Source: Loripinus fragilis
Lineage: Eukaryota > Mollusca > Bivalvia > Lucinida > Lucinidae
DNA length: 64,000 nt
Direction: 5' to 3'
NCBI GenBank assembly: GCA_964019695.1
Contig: OZ026520.1
Location: 93,438,913 to 93,502,912, forward strand
The stretch's first letter is position 1. Every line of letters begins with the position of its first letter. Below, in pieces: positions 21,001 through 36,000 of the stretch. The translations under genes and the position numbers were made by a program. Under the pieces are notes generated by a model. The model saw nothing but the letters and a program-made list of their open reading frames with translations. It was not told where the DNA came from and ran no database searches.

Positions 21001-24000
21001 CCTTCAAAATTAACACAGGTACCGTTATGTTTACATGGTTGACTTTCACATTCATCAATATCAACAGAGCAATGTGTTCCCATCCACTGAGGTGTACAAT
21101 GACAAGTATAAGACCCACTGCCACCAGAGGTACATATTCCATTATTTTGACATGGGTTGGGTAGGCAAAAGTCAACAAAACTCTCACATTGATTTCCTGA
21201 CCAGTGAGGTTTACATTTACAGATATAGTAACCATCTATATTAGAACATGTTCCATCATTGAAACACTCTCCTATACCCAATTTGCATTCATCAATATCA
21301 GTGTTACAGTAAGTACCTGACCAACCACTTATACATTCACATTGAAAGCTGCCAAAAGTATTTTCACAAGTGCCATGTACACATTGATTATCTAGGCACT
21401 CATTTACATCCATAGAACAGTTGGTTCCATTAAAACCTTCCAAGCACAGACATTTATAGCTACCATCTGTATTTAGACACGATGCATTGTTTTTACAGAC
21501 ATCTGATAAACACTCATTCAAATCTTCTGTGCAGTCCAGGCCACTCCATCCACCTGAACAATTACACGCATAAGCACCGGCATAGTTTATACACGTTCCA
21601 TTATTATGACAAGGACTGGACAAACATTCATCAATATCAGAAGTACAGTCTAGACCACTCCAACCATCAGAGCATTGACATCTATATCCACCATGAATAT
21701 TGAGGCAGGTGGCCCCATTCTGACACAATCTGGTGTTAATTAAGCACTCATCAACGTCTGTATGACAGTAATTTCCTGACCAGCCATTAGAACAAGTGCA
21801 GTAAAAACTACCAGCTGTATTAGTACAAGAACCATTGTTTGCACAAGGAATATGACCTAATCTTGTGCACTCATTTATATCAATATCACAGTATTGTCCT
21901 TCCCAGCCTAGATTACAACTGCAATTATATCCTCCCACTGAATTGACACATATACCATTGTGGCAAAGTGAGTTATCTAAACATTCATTGATATCATCTC
22001 GACAATTATGTCCAGAAAATCCACCTTTACACGAACATGTATAACTTCCTAGCGCATTGACACAAGAGCTGTTGTGTGCACATGGATTATGACCTAGTTT
22101 TACACACTCATTTATATCAATATCACAGTATTTTCCTTCCCAGCCAATGTTACAACTGCAGTTATATCCCCCAAATGAATTGACACATATACCATTGTTG
22201 CATAGTGAATCATTTAAGCATTCATTGATATCATCTCGACAATTATGTCCAGAAAATCCACCTTTACACGAACATGTATAACTTCCTAGCGCATTGACAC
22301 ATGTACTGTTGTGTGCACATGGATTATGACCTAGTTTTACACACTCATCTACATCTGTTTTGCAGTCATGTCCTGTCCATCCAAGATAACAACTGCAAGT
22401 GTATCCCCCAATAGAATTATTACAGACGCCATTAATACATAGTAAATCATTTAAGCATTCGTTAATATCATCTCGACAATTATGTCCTGTAAATCCACTT
22501 GAGCAAGAACATGTATAACTCCCTATAGTATTGGCACATGTACTATTATGTGCACAAGGATTATGTCCAAGAATCTCACATTCATTCAAATCATCTTCGC
22601 AGGAAAGACCTGTCCATCCAAATAAACAGGAACATTGGTAGCTACCTGGAATTTCGACAAATACAAATACATTTATGCATCAACCAAATGCAACCACCTG
22701 CATCATGTTACCAGGGGAAGTGACTCATCTTAGTGTTTCTACAATTAAAAGCTAAAAATAGTGGCGAAAAAATGAAGAATTTTTTTTGATAGTATAATCT
22801 TATTGATTAACAAATAGAAGTCAATCGGGGAAAAGACTCAATATAAAAAATAGATTCTTTAGATACTAAGAGAATAATCAATGTTAGAAAAACAGTGCAC
22901 TTGGAAAGAGATAGTATGTTAAGGATATGTAATAACAATTCAATATCTGCACATCCCCTTGCCTCAGATAAACAATTTTAAGCCAAATAAACATTCCAAT
23001 CCCTTTCAAGGGACCAATCTATTACAATGTTAGGGCTGTTGGGTGTTTTTTTTGTTTTTTTTTTAAATTTTTGGTAAATTTCAAGGGATGTCCTTTGGCT
23101 CTGGTTTGGTTTGGCACTGCTTGCCTGCCTTTGTTTTACAAAAAAATGCATGGCTTAAGCTATTTTTAGATTGAGCTAAATTTTACAAAGACCAAATGTT
23201 TGCTAAAATATAGTCATTTTATATTTTAGACACAAATGTGCAGGCTTATCATCATAATTTGTGCCATTGTAATGCAAAAAAAAAAAGCAAAATGTCATGT
23301 ATACAAAGCAGAGACTCAGGTCAGGTTTGGCCTAGAGAGGAAGTTACTTTTTTTGTCTGTATGTTTTATGAATTGTTTCGTATCTAAATATGTGTTTTGG
23401 AGCCTTACAGAAAAATCTCAGTGAAATTAAACTTTTAAGCACCAAGTAAAGATGTTTTGATACTATAAACTGATATAAAGTATTACTGGGTTGTTATACA
23501 TGTATAGTACTTAAGGCAGGAAGAAGGAAAACATTAGACTCGATACAATTGAGTATCATACCTTACATGTGACACCATATAAAACCATTAAAGATTAAGA
23601 ACCTGTAGTTTCAAACTGCTGGTAATTTGAAGTAGAAATTCCGGTTTGAAGAACGTCAGATTATGAAATTTGACTGTCATGTGGAATATTATTTCTCTCT
23701 TTTGCGGTCAAACTAACCTTCCCTTAAAACATGTTTTATTATTTAGGTCCATGTTAAATAGTCTATAAGCCATAACGTCAAGTAAAGACCTTTAAAATGA
23801 CATGAAACAAGATTACTAAATAAATAAATACCAGATTACAAGAATTACCAAAATACCAACCAAAAAGTGCAAAAGCTTACACCTACCAATTTGTTAAAAC
23901 TTTAAGCCACTCACAGTTATGACTAACATCACCTTAGCATGCAACTTGTCCCATTATTATCATGTTATATATATATATCTTAACCTTTAATATAGAATAG

Positions 24001-27000
24001 TTACAGACCTCACACATAGTCAGACACTTCTCTCCCAGGTCTCATGAGGAAATGATTGCAAATTGGCTGATGCATTACCAGGTGTATTTAAACAAGTGCC
24101 ATTATTTGAACATGGTGTGCTAGTAGTATCTCCACACTCGTTTCTATCTCTGTCACATCTGGCTCCAGACCAACCATTTACACAAGAGCAATTGTAACTT
24201 CCGTCAGTGTTTGAGCAATTACCATGTACACAGTTAGGTGTATTTACACACTCATTTACATCTTCATCACATTTAGATCCAAACCAACCAGCAACGCATA
24301 AACACATATAACTTCCATCAGTGTTTATACATTTACCATGCAGACAATTAGATTTGTTTAAACATTCATTTACATCCTGTAAACAATGGGTGCCTTCCCA
24401 GCCATCTGAACAGTCACATGAGAAGTTCCCTGGTACGTTATGACATTGTCCACCATTGCAGACGCTCGTATTGTCGCACTCATTTACGTCTTTTGAACAA
24501 TCTAACCCAGACCACCCTTCAAGGCATATACATCTGACTCCTGTAGTGGTATTCATGTGTTCAACAGTATGGTAGCCACAAACCTAGAACATACATAATG
24601 GATAATGGTTATCTGTAGCATGGTAAGGCTGGTGTTATATACGAGATTCTCAAATATTACACTTTCTATGATGTCCAGGAAAAAGTATTGAAAACTGATA
24701 AATGACATCTAAAATGAAATGGCATGACAAAGATGTATGTTGTATTGTGACTTTAGGCGTACGCGTTAAAGTCTGGATTAAAGTCTAGTGACAGAAATGT
24801 CCTTAAAACTCTTCAACCATCAAAAGTGAGATATTTAATTGGACACTATATAGAAATTACTTTTTACTACAATCATAGATAACTTCATTGAAATATGAAG
24901 ACCCTACCAATTAAAAAACTCAATAACCCCAAAAAGATACTTAAATAAAGAAGAATAGAGCAAGTTGTTGACTGAATGTCTTATACACTGTCAATATACT
25001 TTTTCTACGGAATACTTTTATTTATTATTTCTAATGTTTAATCATATGTCTATATGATTATCTGTGTAAGATAAAATAAATGCTTATTGTTCAGTATAAA
25101 CCACTAGTTCAAATATGTTCTAAAAATTAGGAAACATAGAAATTGTCAATTAGGGAAGAAAATCTATAAGATCTAAGCAATTATTTAAGACCTATATAGC
25201 GTAATTATACAAAAAATGTTTTATATGTTTTGCATGTCATTTGAATTGAGAGAAATAAAATATATTTAAACCAAACTGTCAAGTAAAGTAAGAAAGGCAA
25301 CAAAAATCAGTAATCGGTACAATCAAGTACCACACCTGACCCTGGATACCACATGGGAAAGTTACAAAAACACAATTAAACATCACAAAAAAAACCCAAT
25401 AGGTCAGCCGTTTCCCAGCGGGTGACCACTAGGCAGCAATGAACAGGCGCGATGGCATGACAAACACAAGACATAGGTTGTGTTTTTGTCACTTTCGTAT
25501 GTGGTATTCTGGGTCAGGTGTGGTACTTGATTGTACGATTCCTGATCTTTGCTACCTTTCTTACTTTGAATGTGCATTGCTAAAAAATGAATAGATAATA
25601 TGACCCCATGCTAAATCATAACTATTTATTTCCCTGACCATTTTCAGGCGGCAATGACGTTTTGTATCTATACTTCATTAAGGCATGTGATTCTCATAGA
25701 TACGTGAGATAAGCATTCAGTTAAATTTTATAAGTTGATATGTTTATGTTTAAACTATGCAAAAAAAGTAAGTGAGTATGATCAGGAAATACCACAATCA
25801 CAAACCGCAGAAAACACCATGGCACCGCGAGGAAGAGCCACTCAACCATCACAAGACACCAGGAAGACAAATTAAGTAAAGCAACCAGCTCTCTCTTCCC
25901 CACAAAGATGATTGCAATACTAGAATGGACATAAAGTAAAGTACAACAAAACAAAGAACAATAACAGACTTCCACAATGGAAGTAATAATAAACAAAAAG
26001 TCAACAACACAGAACCACCGCTTTAGAACGGACAGCAGCCTAAGCCACCGTGGGGCTAAAATGCTTTTTACTGGTACCAAATCTTTGCCCTAGATTCTGC
26101 TGTTGTTGAAGTACAAGAAATGTTCAGCTTGCATGGAGGCCTTCTAATTAATGCAATGTATCATCATGGAGAAACACCCTAATCAAACTAACACACCATG
26201 ATGAAACAAAGAAAAGGGCTCATAACTCACAGATAGTCAGAGCTAAAGAAAACCTCAAGTTGAGCCACGGTGGGTCCTGCTACAGATAAGCATCAGGCAC
26301 CAACCCACCGATTACAGCTTTACATCAGAGGTGTCATAGAGTCTAAGGCCTGACCCATCGTCGTGCAATTAAAGAGGAAACCATAGCTATAAACCGTGAT
26401 TGGGTTTAAAACCAAGCATGCAGAATGTCGCATGATATCCAAGTTATATCCAACCCTTATATAACGTTTTACAATATTTTTGAATTGATCACTAAAATTA
26501 GGTTTTCCAACAATTTGTTTGAATTAATAAACTTAATCACCATAAAATATAGGTTCTGATATGCCTTGTTGCAGAAGAGTTTTTAACCCAATGTTGTATA
26601 TAACATTTATCTCTGTGTGTCTGTGGTAGAATTTAGAAAATGCTTTTCGAACTTTATGATATTTACAACCTTGTTTTAATAACTTAGCAGTTAAAAATAA
26701 GTTTCACTTATACTATTAAGAAATTCACTGTATGAATATACTTTGTTTCTTTTTGTGCTTTATGTAACAGTAAATAGTTTTGTACTTATGGTGGAACAAA
26801 TTTATGTCTTCCTGGGTTGAACTAGTACTAAGCAGACAATATCCCTACTATCCTGAGTTGATATAAAATATACTGAAATCAATTACTAGCTGTTACAATA
26901 TTTGTAAGTGCTTTCTGCATAAATAGGTTTATAGCATAGAAGTTAATATTTACCAGTTCATGATTTTGAGGTAAGTACACCTCACAATTCCTTCCACTAA

Positions 27001-30000
27001 ATTCACCTGGACATTCACAGAAATAGTCACCATATGTATTGAAGCATGTCCCATTATATTTGCAAGGTTGACTGAGATTGCATTCATCTTGGTCAATACT
27101 GCAATCTAGACCTGTGAATCCAGGCAAACAGGAACAGCTATAGTTCCCAGAGGTATTGGTGCAGTTAACACTGTTGATACATACACCCAGGGAACACTCA
27201 TCCATGTCAATTTGACAGGATTGGCCAGTCCACCCATTAATACAGGCACACTGGTAGTTTCCTATAGTGTTAGTACATGTTCCTCCATGTTTACATGGGC
27301 TGCCTGTCTTACATTCATCAATGTCTGTGCAGTTTGGACCAGCATATCCTGGAGAATATATAGAGAATACGAAGTGAGTGTCTTTTGATATCAAGTTTAC
27401 CAGGCAAGGCTTTGAGAACGCTTGTTGACATCGCGAGGCTTGCCGAGTGATTCAACATGCGTTCTCAAAGACGTGAACCTTGTGTTTTATTTATCAGTTT
27501 ACCCATTGTTGACCACTCTTCAAAACAGCGATTATCACGTAATTTTTGATTTTATGTTGAATCAGCGTCATTAGCGACGTCATTAAAAAAAGTTCAACGT
27601 CATCATGACCTGATAAAGGTAACATGCCGTGAGATAGGAAACGTTTATTAGGTTATGTTGAAATAATTCAGTTAATATTAGGGGTGACTGATAAAACAAA
27701 CAATTGAGCTGCGACATGTGATTTCAAGCAATGTGGCATTTTGAAAAGTGTAAACTCAGACGAGCCTGTGCAGCCTCCTTTTAAGCTTAGAAACTCCAAA
27801 TGATGTTCGGACAGTAGCTTAACAGTCATAGAATATTCAAGCGACTAGCAAAGGCTCTGATCAGACTGAACATATGCGCAGACTGATCTGAGCCTTTGCT
27901 GGTCACACATACCACATTGTTGGAAATCTCATGCCGCGGCACAACTGTTATAAAAGACACATCAACCTTAAGTTACTTTACAAGACACAAAAACACTTAT
28001 ATTCAAATTTTAAACAATTTTACAAAACTATGAGACAGCACATGAGATTTAGGTTCTTATCGCTCGCATTGTTTAGTAACAGATGGTCAGGGGAAATATG
28101 TGCAAATTAACAGATAAGCCAGAGGCTTTGCTGTGTGTATTCACTGACTGTGTGTGTTTGTGGCATAATTTAGACATCTTGTTCAATCGTAAAAGTCAGT
28201 GTGAGTTTTAAAGAAGACTTTTGCGCACAAGCGGTAAATACTAAAACAGCACAAGCTGGTCCATATGCAGTCCGTTAAAATCAACACAACTACGTAGAGT
28301 ATTTCACAACCAGAGGTAACAATAGTATCAGATATTAGATGAATTCGTTTTGACCCTAAATAATATGATTAAACTGATCCTTTAAAAAGAAAGGCAGCTT
28401 CAAATGAAAACAGCAGGCACGATTACATCAAGTAAAAGCAAAGATCAGGGGCGCAGTGGCTCAGTGGTAGAGTGCTTGAGTCGAGACCGAAGGGCCGCTG
28501 GTTCGTCACTGCATTGTATCTTTGAGCAATGCACATTAATCCTTGCTTAGTACTGGTTCAACCCAGTAAGCCCCATCCCGACATAACTGAAAAAGTGTTA
28601 ACTGGGTCGTAAAGAATCAAATCAAACAAACAAATTAAGCAATGATCAACATCTTTACACGCTCCCCCATAATACTAGCTTATTGCTAATATCAAAAGTT
28701 ATTCTGGTATGGTGTTGAGATATGTCTTTAAACACAGTAAACTTATTTTAATATAAGTGGTTCATACAACAATGGCATAACTCACTGATCCAGCGCTTAA
28801 GTGATGGTGTCGAAAATTCGATAAGATAAGAGTTCTGTTGCAAATAGTCAGCTCATACAAATGCGAGTGATGTTTTAAGGTCTCCTTTTATCTGTCACTT
28901 ACAACATTTTTCAATAGCATTTTGATTTTACATTACCTTCTGCACAAATGGACCTGCCACTTGAGTCACACTTATGATTAAGGCCACTCACAGTGCACCG
29001 ACAACGTATTCCGGACATCTTATCTGAACACCAGGCCATTATCTCAATATCCAATCTACAAAATTATACATTACTTTAAAAAGTACCACCAAGATCAATG
29101 TCATACCCAGAAAGCAAAAGTATATACGCTGATTAAATCAAACAAACTACTGAACTAGCAGTATTTCTCATCAATGATACCCCTTCTTAAAATTGGAACT
29201 TCTCTGAAAGGGAATTTTCTCCCTTTAAGAGAAGTCCCTATGGTTTAGTAAAACTGTTGGCACATTTTTTTCCTTTAAATGTGTACCATTTTATTAGGCA
29301 TTTGCTAAACTGTGTGATGGGAGCTAAGCCTATGGTCATCAACAACCAAAGACTGCAACATACAAATACATAGAGGATCTTACATGAGTGCTTATGTTTT
29401 ATTAAATTTATTAATCAAGTTGGGAAAAGAGATAAAATGCGAGGCTTGCCGGGCATTTTATCTCTTTATTGCAATGAGTTTAATAATTCAATAAAACAGG
29501 AGCACGATTGTTAGATCTTTTTCTATCATATGACATAAAGATTACTTTGAAATCTCTTTTCTTGCATTAAAAGTGATATTGTCATTATGTGCGTTACGTT
29601 GTTATGGACGTCATAACGTTTCCTGAAAATCTGTAAACAATTGGTGGTTTATCAGTTTTATTGCATGGCGTTATTCCACTCCCAGACGCGACGTCATTTG
29701 ATAAAAACAAATACAACACATTCTTAATTTTTTGTCAACTAGATATTATTTTCTCGTTATCCCACTTTATATGGATTTTTTTTAACTTTGGCCTAGTATT
29801 GTTACGTCTTTAGTTAGTTGTTTCAAAGTTTAGCTTCTTTTGCCCATGGTAATACATACTGACTGAAAAAGATCTGATGCATACATTTCTTTCAAATTAT
29901 GCTGTCTCCATTTTTAATAGAGTAGATTTAGATCTGCTGGCTTCATAATGCAGGCCCGTAGGAAGCAATTACAGATTGGGGGGGCACACATATTTTTTTT

Positions 30001-33000
30001 TACAGATTGGGGGGGCACACATAAATTTTTTTAAAATGACAGACCTTTGTAATGAGCAATACAGCATATTTTCGCCCCCCCCCCCGTGCCCCCCCCCCCA
30101 TGCCCCCCCCCGTGCCCCCCCCCCCCCCCCCCCCCCCCCCGTGCCCCCCCCTATTCCTACGGCCCTGTTAAATGAGCAAGCTGATCAGGATCTCGGTGTT
30201 CTCATCCACGCGATAAATCAATGTTTATACTATTATATTGAACTTTTGTAGAATAATCTATTGTATTGTTTCTTTTTTTGCGCACAGTATAAATAATATT
30301 GTTAAATGAGCCATGGCATGAGATTTCCAACAATCTGGAATGTGCGGCCAGCAAAGGCTCAGACCAGCCTGCGCATACGCGCTATCTGATCAGAGCCTTT
30401 GCTAGTCACTTGAGTAATCTCTGACTATTAAGCTATTGACGGACAATCATTTGGAGTTTCTAAACTTAAAATTGGGTTGCACAGGCTAGTCTGAGTCTAC
30501 ACTTGTCAAAATGCCACATTGTTAGAAATCACATGTTGCGGCTGAAGTATGTTTTGTCTCTCTTGATGAATTTGTTTGGCAGGTCTGTGATACAGTACAT
30601 TTGCTTATTTGATGTTTATCTGTTTGTATGCTTAAAATCTCATCTCATTAAAAAATGTTTCATTGCCCTAAATTTATATGAAGCAGTAAATTCACCAGGT
30701 TTAGTTGTACAATTAATACTAAAGCGTTTGCTGATGAAACAAACTCATGATGACAATATCAAAGCAAAGGAAGGTTACATTCAACTGTCTTTTGGAAGAT
30801 ATAAAGGGAAGTTAGTGCTGCGTTATTTAAGTCCCTCAGTTCTTTTTTTATTTGTATATTCCATCTATGCTGGTAGTAGATACTTTATTTTGCGTGGATT
30901 TTATAGTGGATTTAAAAATAAAACACGTACATTGATATGTTACACTAGTATTTAAAGTGGTGACGTATATATCAGTGTTGAAATGCGTTTAATAATTTTT
31001 ATTGTTTTGCTGCTAACAAACTAAATCACTATTATTCTCCCCAGGGTGAAAAGCTATGACCTTGATTTTAAGTGTATCTGTGTGTCAAACATTTCAAACC
31101 AGACCAGGAGTTAAGATGTTTGGATCTGACTCAAGTTTCTTGCTTGCAACACTTGATCCACCGTTATGGCCCTGGCCTTGGTATAGGATGACTGAAAAAT
31201 TTGCTCTGTGTGGTGGCTTGTATATAGAGATGGTGTAATGTATCTAGCGTATCTCTCAATGTGCTTTGCTTTTGTTGTCTTGCGGATGTCTTGTTACTGT
31301 AAATGTTCTGTGACTCTTCCTCACAGTGCCGTGGGTTGGTCTGTGGTGTGTGATAGTGGTATTTCCTGATAATACTTACATACTTTTTTTTTGATTGATA
31401 TTTGGTAATAGTGAATAACTTTTGTGTTTGGTCCTTGTTCTGTTATGCAGAACTTAGTGTCTTTCTAGTTGTGCAATAATCACACTGAGGAAAACTGGTT
31501 GATTTACTTTGAGCCGCAACATGAGATTTCCAACAATGTGGTATGTGCGACCAGCAAAGACTCAGATCAGCCTGCGCATATGTGCAGTCTGATCAGAGCA
31601 TTTGCTTGAATATTCTACGACTGTAAAGCTAGTGACCGAACATCATTTGGAGTTTCTAAGCTTAAAAAGAGGCTGCACAGGCTCGTCTGAGTCTACACTT
31701 GTCAAAATGTCGGAAATCACATGTCGCGGCTCTATTGTGTTATTGCTGTCATATGGCTGTTGATATTCTGTGTTTCTTCCTCACGGTGCTATGGGTCGGT
31801 ATGCAGTATGTAATTGTAGCATTTTCTGGTCATACACACATACTTTTTCTTGCGACATAGCTCATTTTGTGAACTTCAAAAGAAACGCTTTAAGAATGCT
31901 TTACTGACGGCTCTGACGTAAAGCTTTAATCGGTGGGTTGGTGCCTGCTGGGCCCACCGTGGCTCAACTTGAGGTTTTCTTTAGCTCTGACTATCTGTGA
32001 GTCATGGGCCCTTTTCTCTGTTTCATCATAGTGCGTTAATTTGATTATATTGAATCCTCCCTGCGAGCTGAACATTTTTTGTGCTTCAACAACAGCAGAA
32101 TCTAGGGCGAAGATTTGGTACCAGTAAATGCATTTAAGCCCACAGTGGCTTTGGCTAGGTAGGTCTAGAGGAGGGAATCAGACAAGCTACTAAACTTACG
32201 GTGCTCTGACCCACCGTTGATCTCTTGTAGATTCGTGACGTCATTAAAGTAGCGACTATCGATGTTCAAATCGAACTTTAGTTACTATAGTAGGAACTAT
32301 AGTTCGATTCGAAGTGGGCACATACCGTTTGTTAAGTACTCTACGAAAAGCTAAGGGTTCATTGAATCTTCGTGCAGACAGCAAAGATTCAGATCAGTCT
32401 GATGTAAGTTTTTGCTGGGCACACAGCTCATTTGATTGGTTTTGTCATGCAATAACTCAAATACCATATTAACTATATACCTTCTTTTTCCAAATTCAAA
32501 TTGAAACAGCTGTGGTCTTGCATCTACATACGAATTTCCTATAGATAAGGATCTAAGGCGATTGTTAAATATACCACGTGGTTGAGCACCATATTTCACA
32601 TTGCCATGTAGCTCCTAGAAAAAACAACGACACAAAAAAAAACACATTGGAAGCTAGTATAGTTTCAGTTAAACCAAGCGTGAAACTTTGAATATGTTCT
32701 TATCCATCAATTAAATATTTGTTTTGGTGGTTAAAAGAACCATCTCAGCGAGACAGTGTTTTTAAGTTCTGCAACAAATGTTTTGGGAAAGAAATAAGAA
32801 ACGAGTTTTTACAGATTTGAATTACGACCTCTTATCTAGAGGCCTAAAAAAGTAAGCGAGTATGATCAGAAAATACCACAATTACACACTGCAGACCAAC
32901 CCGTGAGGAACAGTCACAGAACATTTAAAGTAACAAAACATCAGTAAGACAATAAAAGCAAAGCATCCAGCTTTCTCTTCCTCTTCAAGATGATTGCAAA

Positions 33001-36000
33001 ACCAGAAAGAACACACAGTAATGCACACCAAAACAAAGACAAACACAGAACCACACAACCAATGGGAAGCACACCAAACAACAGATCAATAAAACAGAAC
33101 CACCGCCTTAGAACGGAGAGCAGCCTTAGCCACCAGGGGGCTTAAATGCATTTTACTGGTACCAAATTTAAGCCTAGGTAAGGACATTGTTAGCAAGAAA
33201 ACCCCTCTTTAATGTACTTGATGGCTGTGCTTGATTTTTTTACTGACACAGAGATCTATCTGAACCCTTTCTGATTTAGGAAAAACATTATGACAAAACG
33301 AGTCATAGACAATATTTCCCTGTTGTATGTAATATGCTCCTAAAACGAGAAAGTATGATCAGGAATGCCACAATCGCATATATCAGACCAATCCATGATA
33401 CCATGACGAAAGGATGTTAGAAAAGAGACAAAGTAAAACACGCACTTTAAAATAAGAATACAGTAAAACCTGTATAAAACGGCCACTCAAAAATAGACAA
33501 AACAGAGGTCTTAACGACAAATGGTAGATAAAAATGAAGGTTGAAAGTATTGCAGAATGCTCCCCTAGGAACATTCTGCAATACTTTTGACCTGCATTTA
33601 GCGATAATTGGTCTTAAAAAACAATTAATGGTCTTCCTTATAAGTGGCCGCTTATCAAAGTTTTTACTGTATAACAGGCCAATCCATGATATTGTGAGGA
33701 AGGGATGTTAGAACAGACACAAACAGAGACACGCACTTAAAAATCAGAATACAGTAAAACCTATATAAAACGGCCACTCAAAAATAGACAAAACAAAGGT
33801 CTTAACGACAAGTGGTAGCTTAAGGAAGGTTGCAAGTATTGCAGAATACTCCACTTGGAGCATTCTGCAATACATTTGACCTGCATTAGGCGATTATCGG
33901 TCTTGAAAACCAATTTATGGTCTTTTTTTCGAGTGGCCGCTTATTACAGGTTTAAGTGTATCACAGGCCAATCCATGATATTGTGAGAAAGGGAACTTAG
34001 AACAGAGACAAACAAGGACACGCACTTTAAAATCAGAATACAATTTAAAGTAAAACAGCCAGCTCTCTCTTCCTCAGTGAGATGATTGCCAAACTGAAAA
34101 GGATATAAATAAAGAAACATACCACAAAACAATGATCAAACACAAACCACCTAGACATAACTAGCACTATAGCAATAAATACACTACCATAACAATTTGC
34201 CAATCATCCCACTTGGGAAGAGAGAGCTGGTTTCTTCACTTAAATTGTATTCTAGATTTTTTTCAGTGTGCGTTACTGTCTGTCTGTTTTCTAATACATC
34301 TTACTTATGATAACATGGGCTGGTCTGTAATCTGTAATTTTGACACACAATTTGACCCGAGGTTATAAAAGTAAGTAAGGGTGCAAAGATCAGGAATCGA
34401 TAAAACTTTTTTCATGCGCAACTCAAACGAGCACAAAATTTCAACTGCTCATAAAAACTAAAATAAGGAAAAGTGAAGAGGTTTCTTGCTTTTAAGTAAG
34501 TAAGAGGGCTTAGATCAGGAATCGATATAATCAAGTACCACACCTGACCCAGGATACCAATGGGAAAGTAACAAACTCACAGTTAGACACCACAAACGAG
34601 AGCCAAGAATTCAGCCCTTTTCCAGCAGGTGACCACAAGGCACATATCAACAGACGCTTACAAAGGCATAGCAAACACAAAACAGAAAGAACATAAAAGA
34701 TCCACAAAAGAAGTAAGTCTCTCAGATGTGGTCTTAATCATGCTAATAAATGTTAAATTGCCTACAATTTTAACATTTATGAGTAGGATAAGTTCTGTGC
34801 TCAGCTGAGTTGAGCATGAAAAAGTTTTATAACCTCGGGGCCAGGTCATACTCATTCGTTTTTAAACACGTTAAACCAGTGATAAACCCCTGCCCAGGAA
34901 GAATATAAAAGAGGTGCATTATCTGCTGGCCAATGAAATGCCATATAAATGACGTTTCACTAGCAGGCATATAGCTGCACTAGATGTTATGCTGGCTGGG
35001 ATATGGAATATGGTATAAGGTAGTCCTGAACAGAGTGCATTAAACTGAGTTACCGGTGGCTGGCTTAATTGAATCAAGAAAGTTGTTTTCTCCGTGTTGT
35101 TGTAATTGGGTATTGAAGGATCATAGAGGTGGTCCCCTGTTGATGTCAACGTTGGTCCCTGTTGTAGAACTCTCAGTGATACTGATTTAGCTGACTCGCA
35201 CCGATTTTCAGACAACCTGAAATACACACTCCTCTGTTAAACTTATTCACCCATTCCCAACTGTCCATAGATAACAGGTTAAAGTGTTTCAAAAAGATAC
35301 TGTATTCCTTTCTCGGAATATTGCTTTTGACTTAGCAAACAATACAGACCCTGATAAAATATGCCAAATTACACATTTAAAGAGTATCGAGCCACCAAAA
35401 TGTTAAATTCATCTAAGCAGATCGGTTAAGGATTCAACATTAACCCTTTATGCGCCAATCGCAACAAAAGTCGTCTGCTTTTCTCGCGGGCTGAAATGTT
35501 TAAGAAGCCTCTATGGCAACCAGTTTGGACCAAGATCAGACTGCACCTATAGGAGCAGTCTGTTCTGGGTACAAGCTGTTTGCTTCTATTCTTAATGTGT
35601 CAGTAATGTCAGGCAATTATTTGCAGCAGAGGACATTTTCAGATGCATTTTTTTCTTGGCGCTTTAAGGGTTAAGATCATTTTGTCTTAGTAAATAGTGT
35701 AGACCCTGATGAAATGCCACACAATGCTACATTTCATCTGGGTCTTTACTTTTATTAAAGTAAGCATTCATGTGTCACTGGTATACAAAGGGTTAAAATT
35801 GACAGTAGCAACCTCACAAGGGGGAGAAGTGGAGGGAGCTTGGATATATTTTACTGGCCAACTTTCGCCCTAAATGCAGTTGTTGCTCAAACATATTTTT
35901 AATTGTTTGACTCTCACATAGGTTCAACTTATTTAATCTTTAATCACTTAGAAACATTTAAATCAAATTGATAACAATGTCAGTCATGAAGCAAAGTTAA

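Noticed and set aside
28448..28520. Possible functional tRNA gene
   Set aside because: A and B boxes are recognisable but the B box is mutated, the cloverleaf does not close, and a SINE body and target duplication follow.
30503..30955. 150-codon plus-strand frame with hydrophobic stretches
   Set aside because: Starts inside a repeat C MITE and shows no family motif or splice context.
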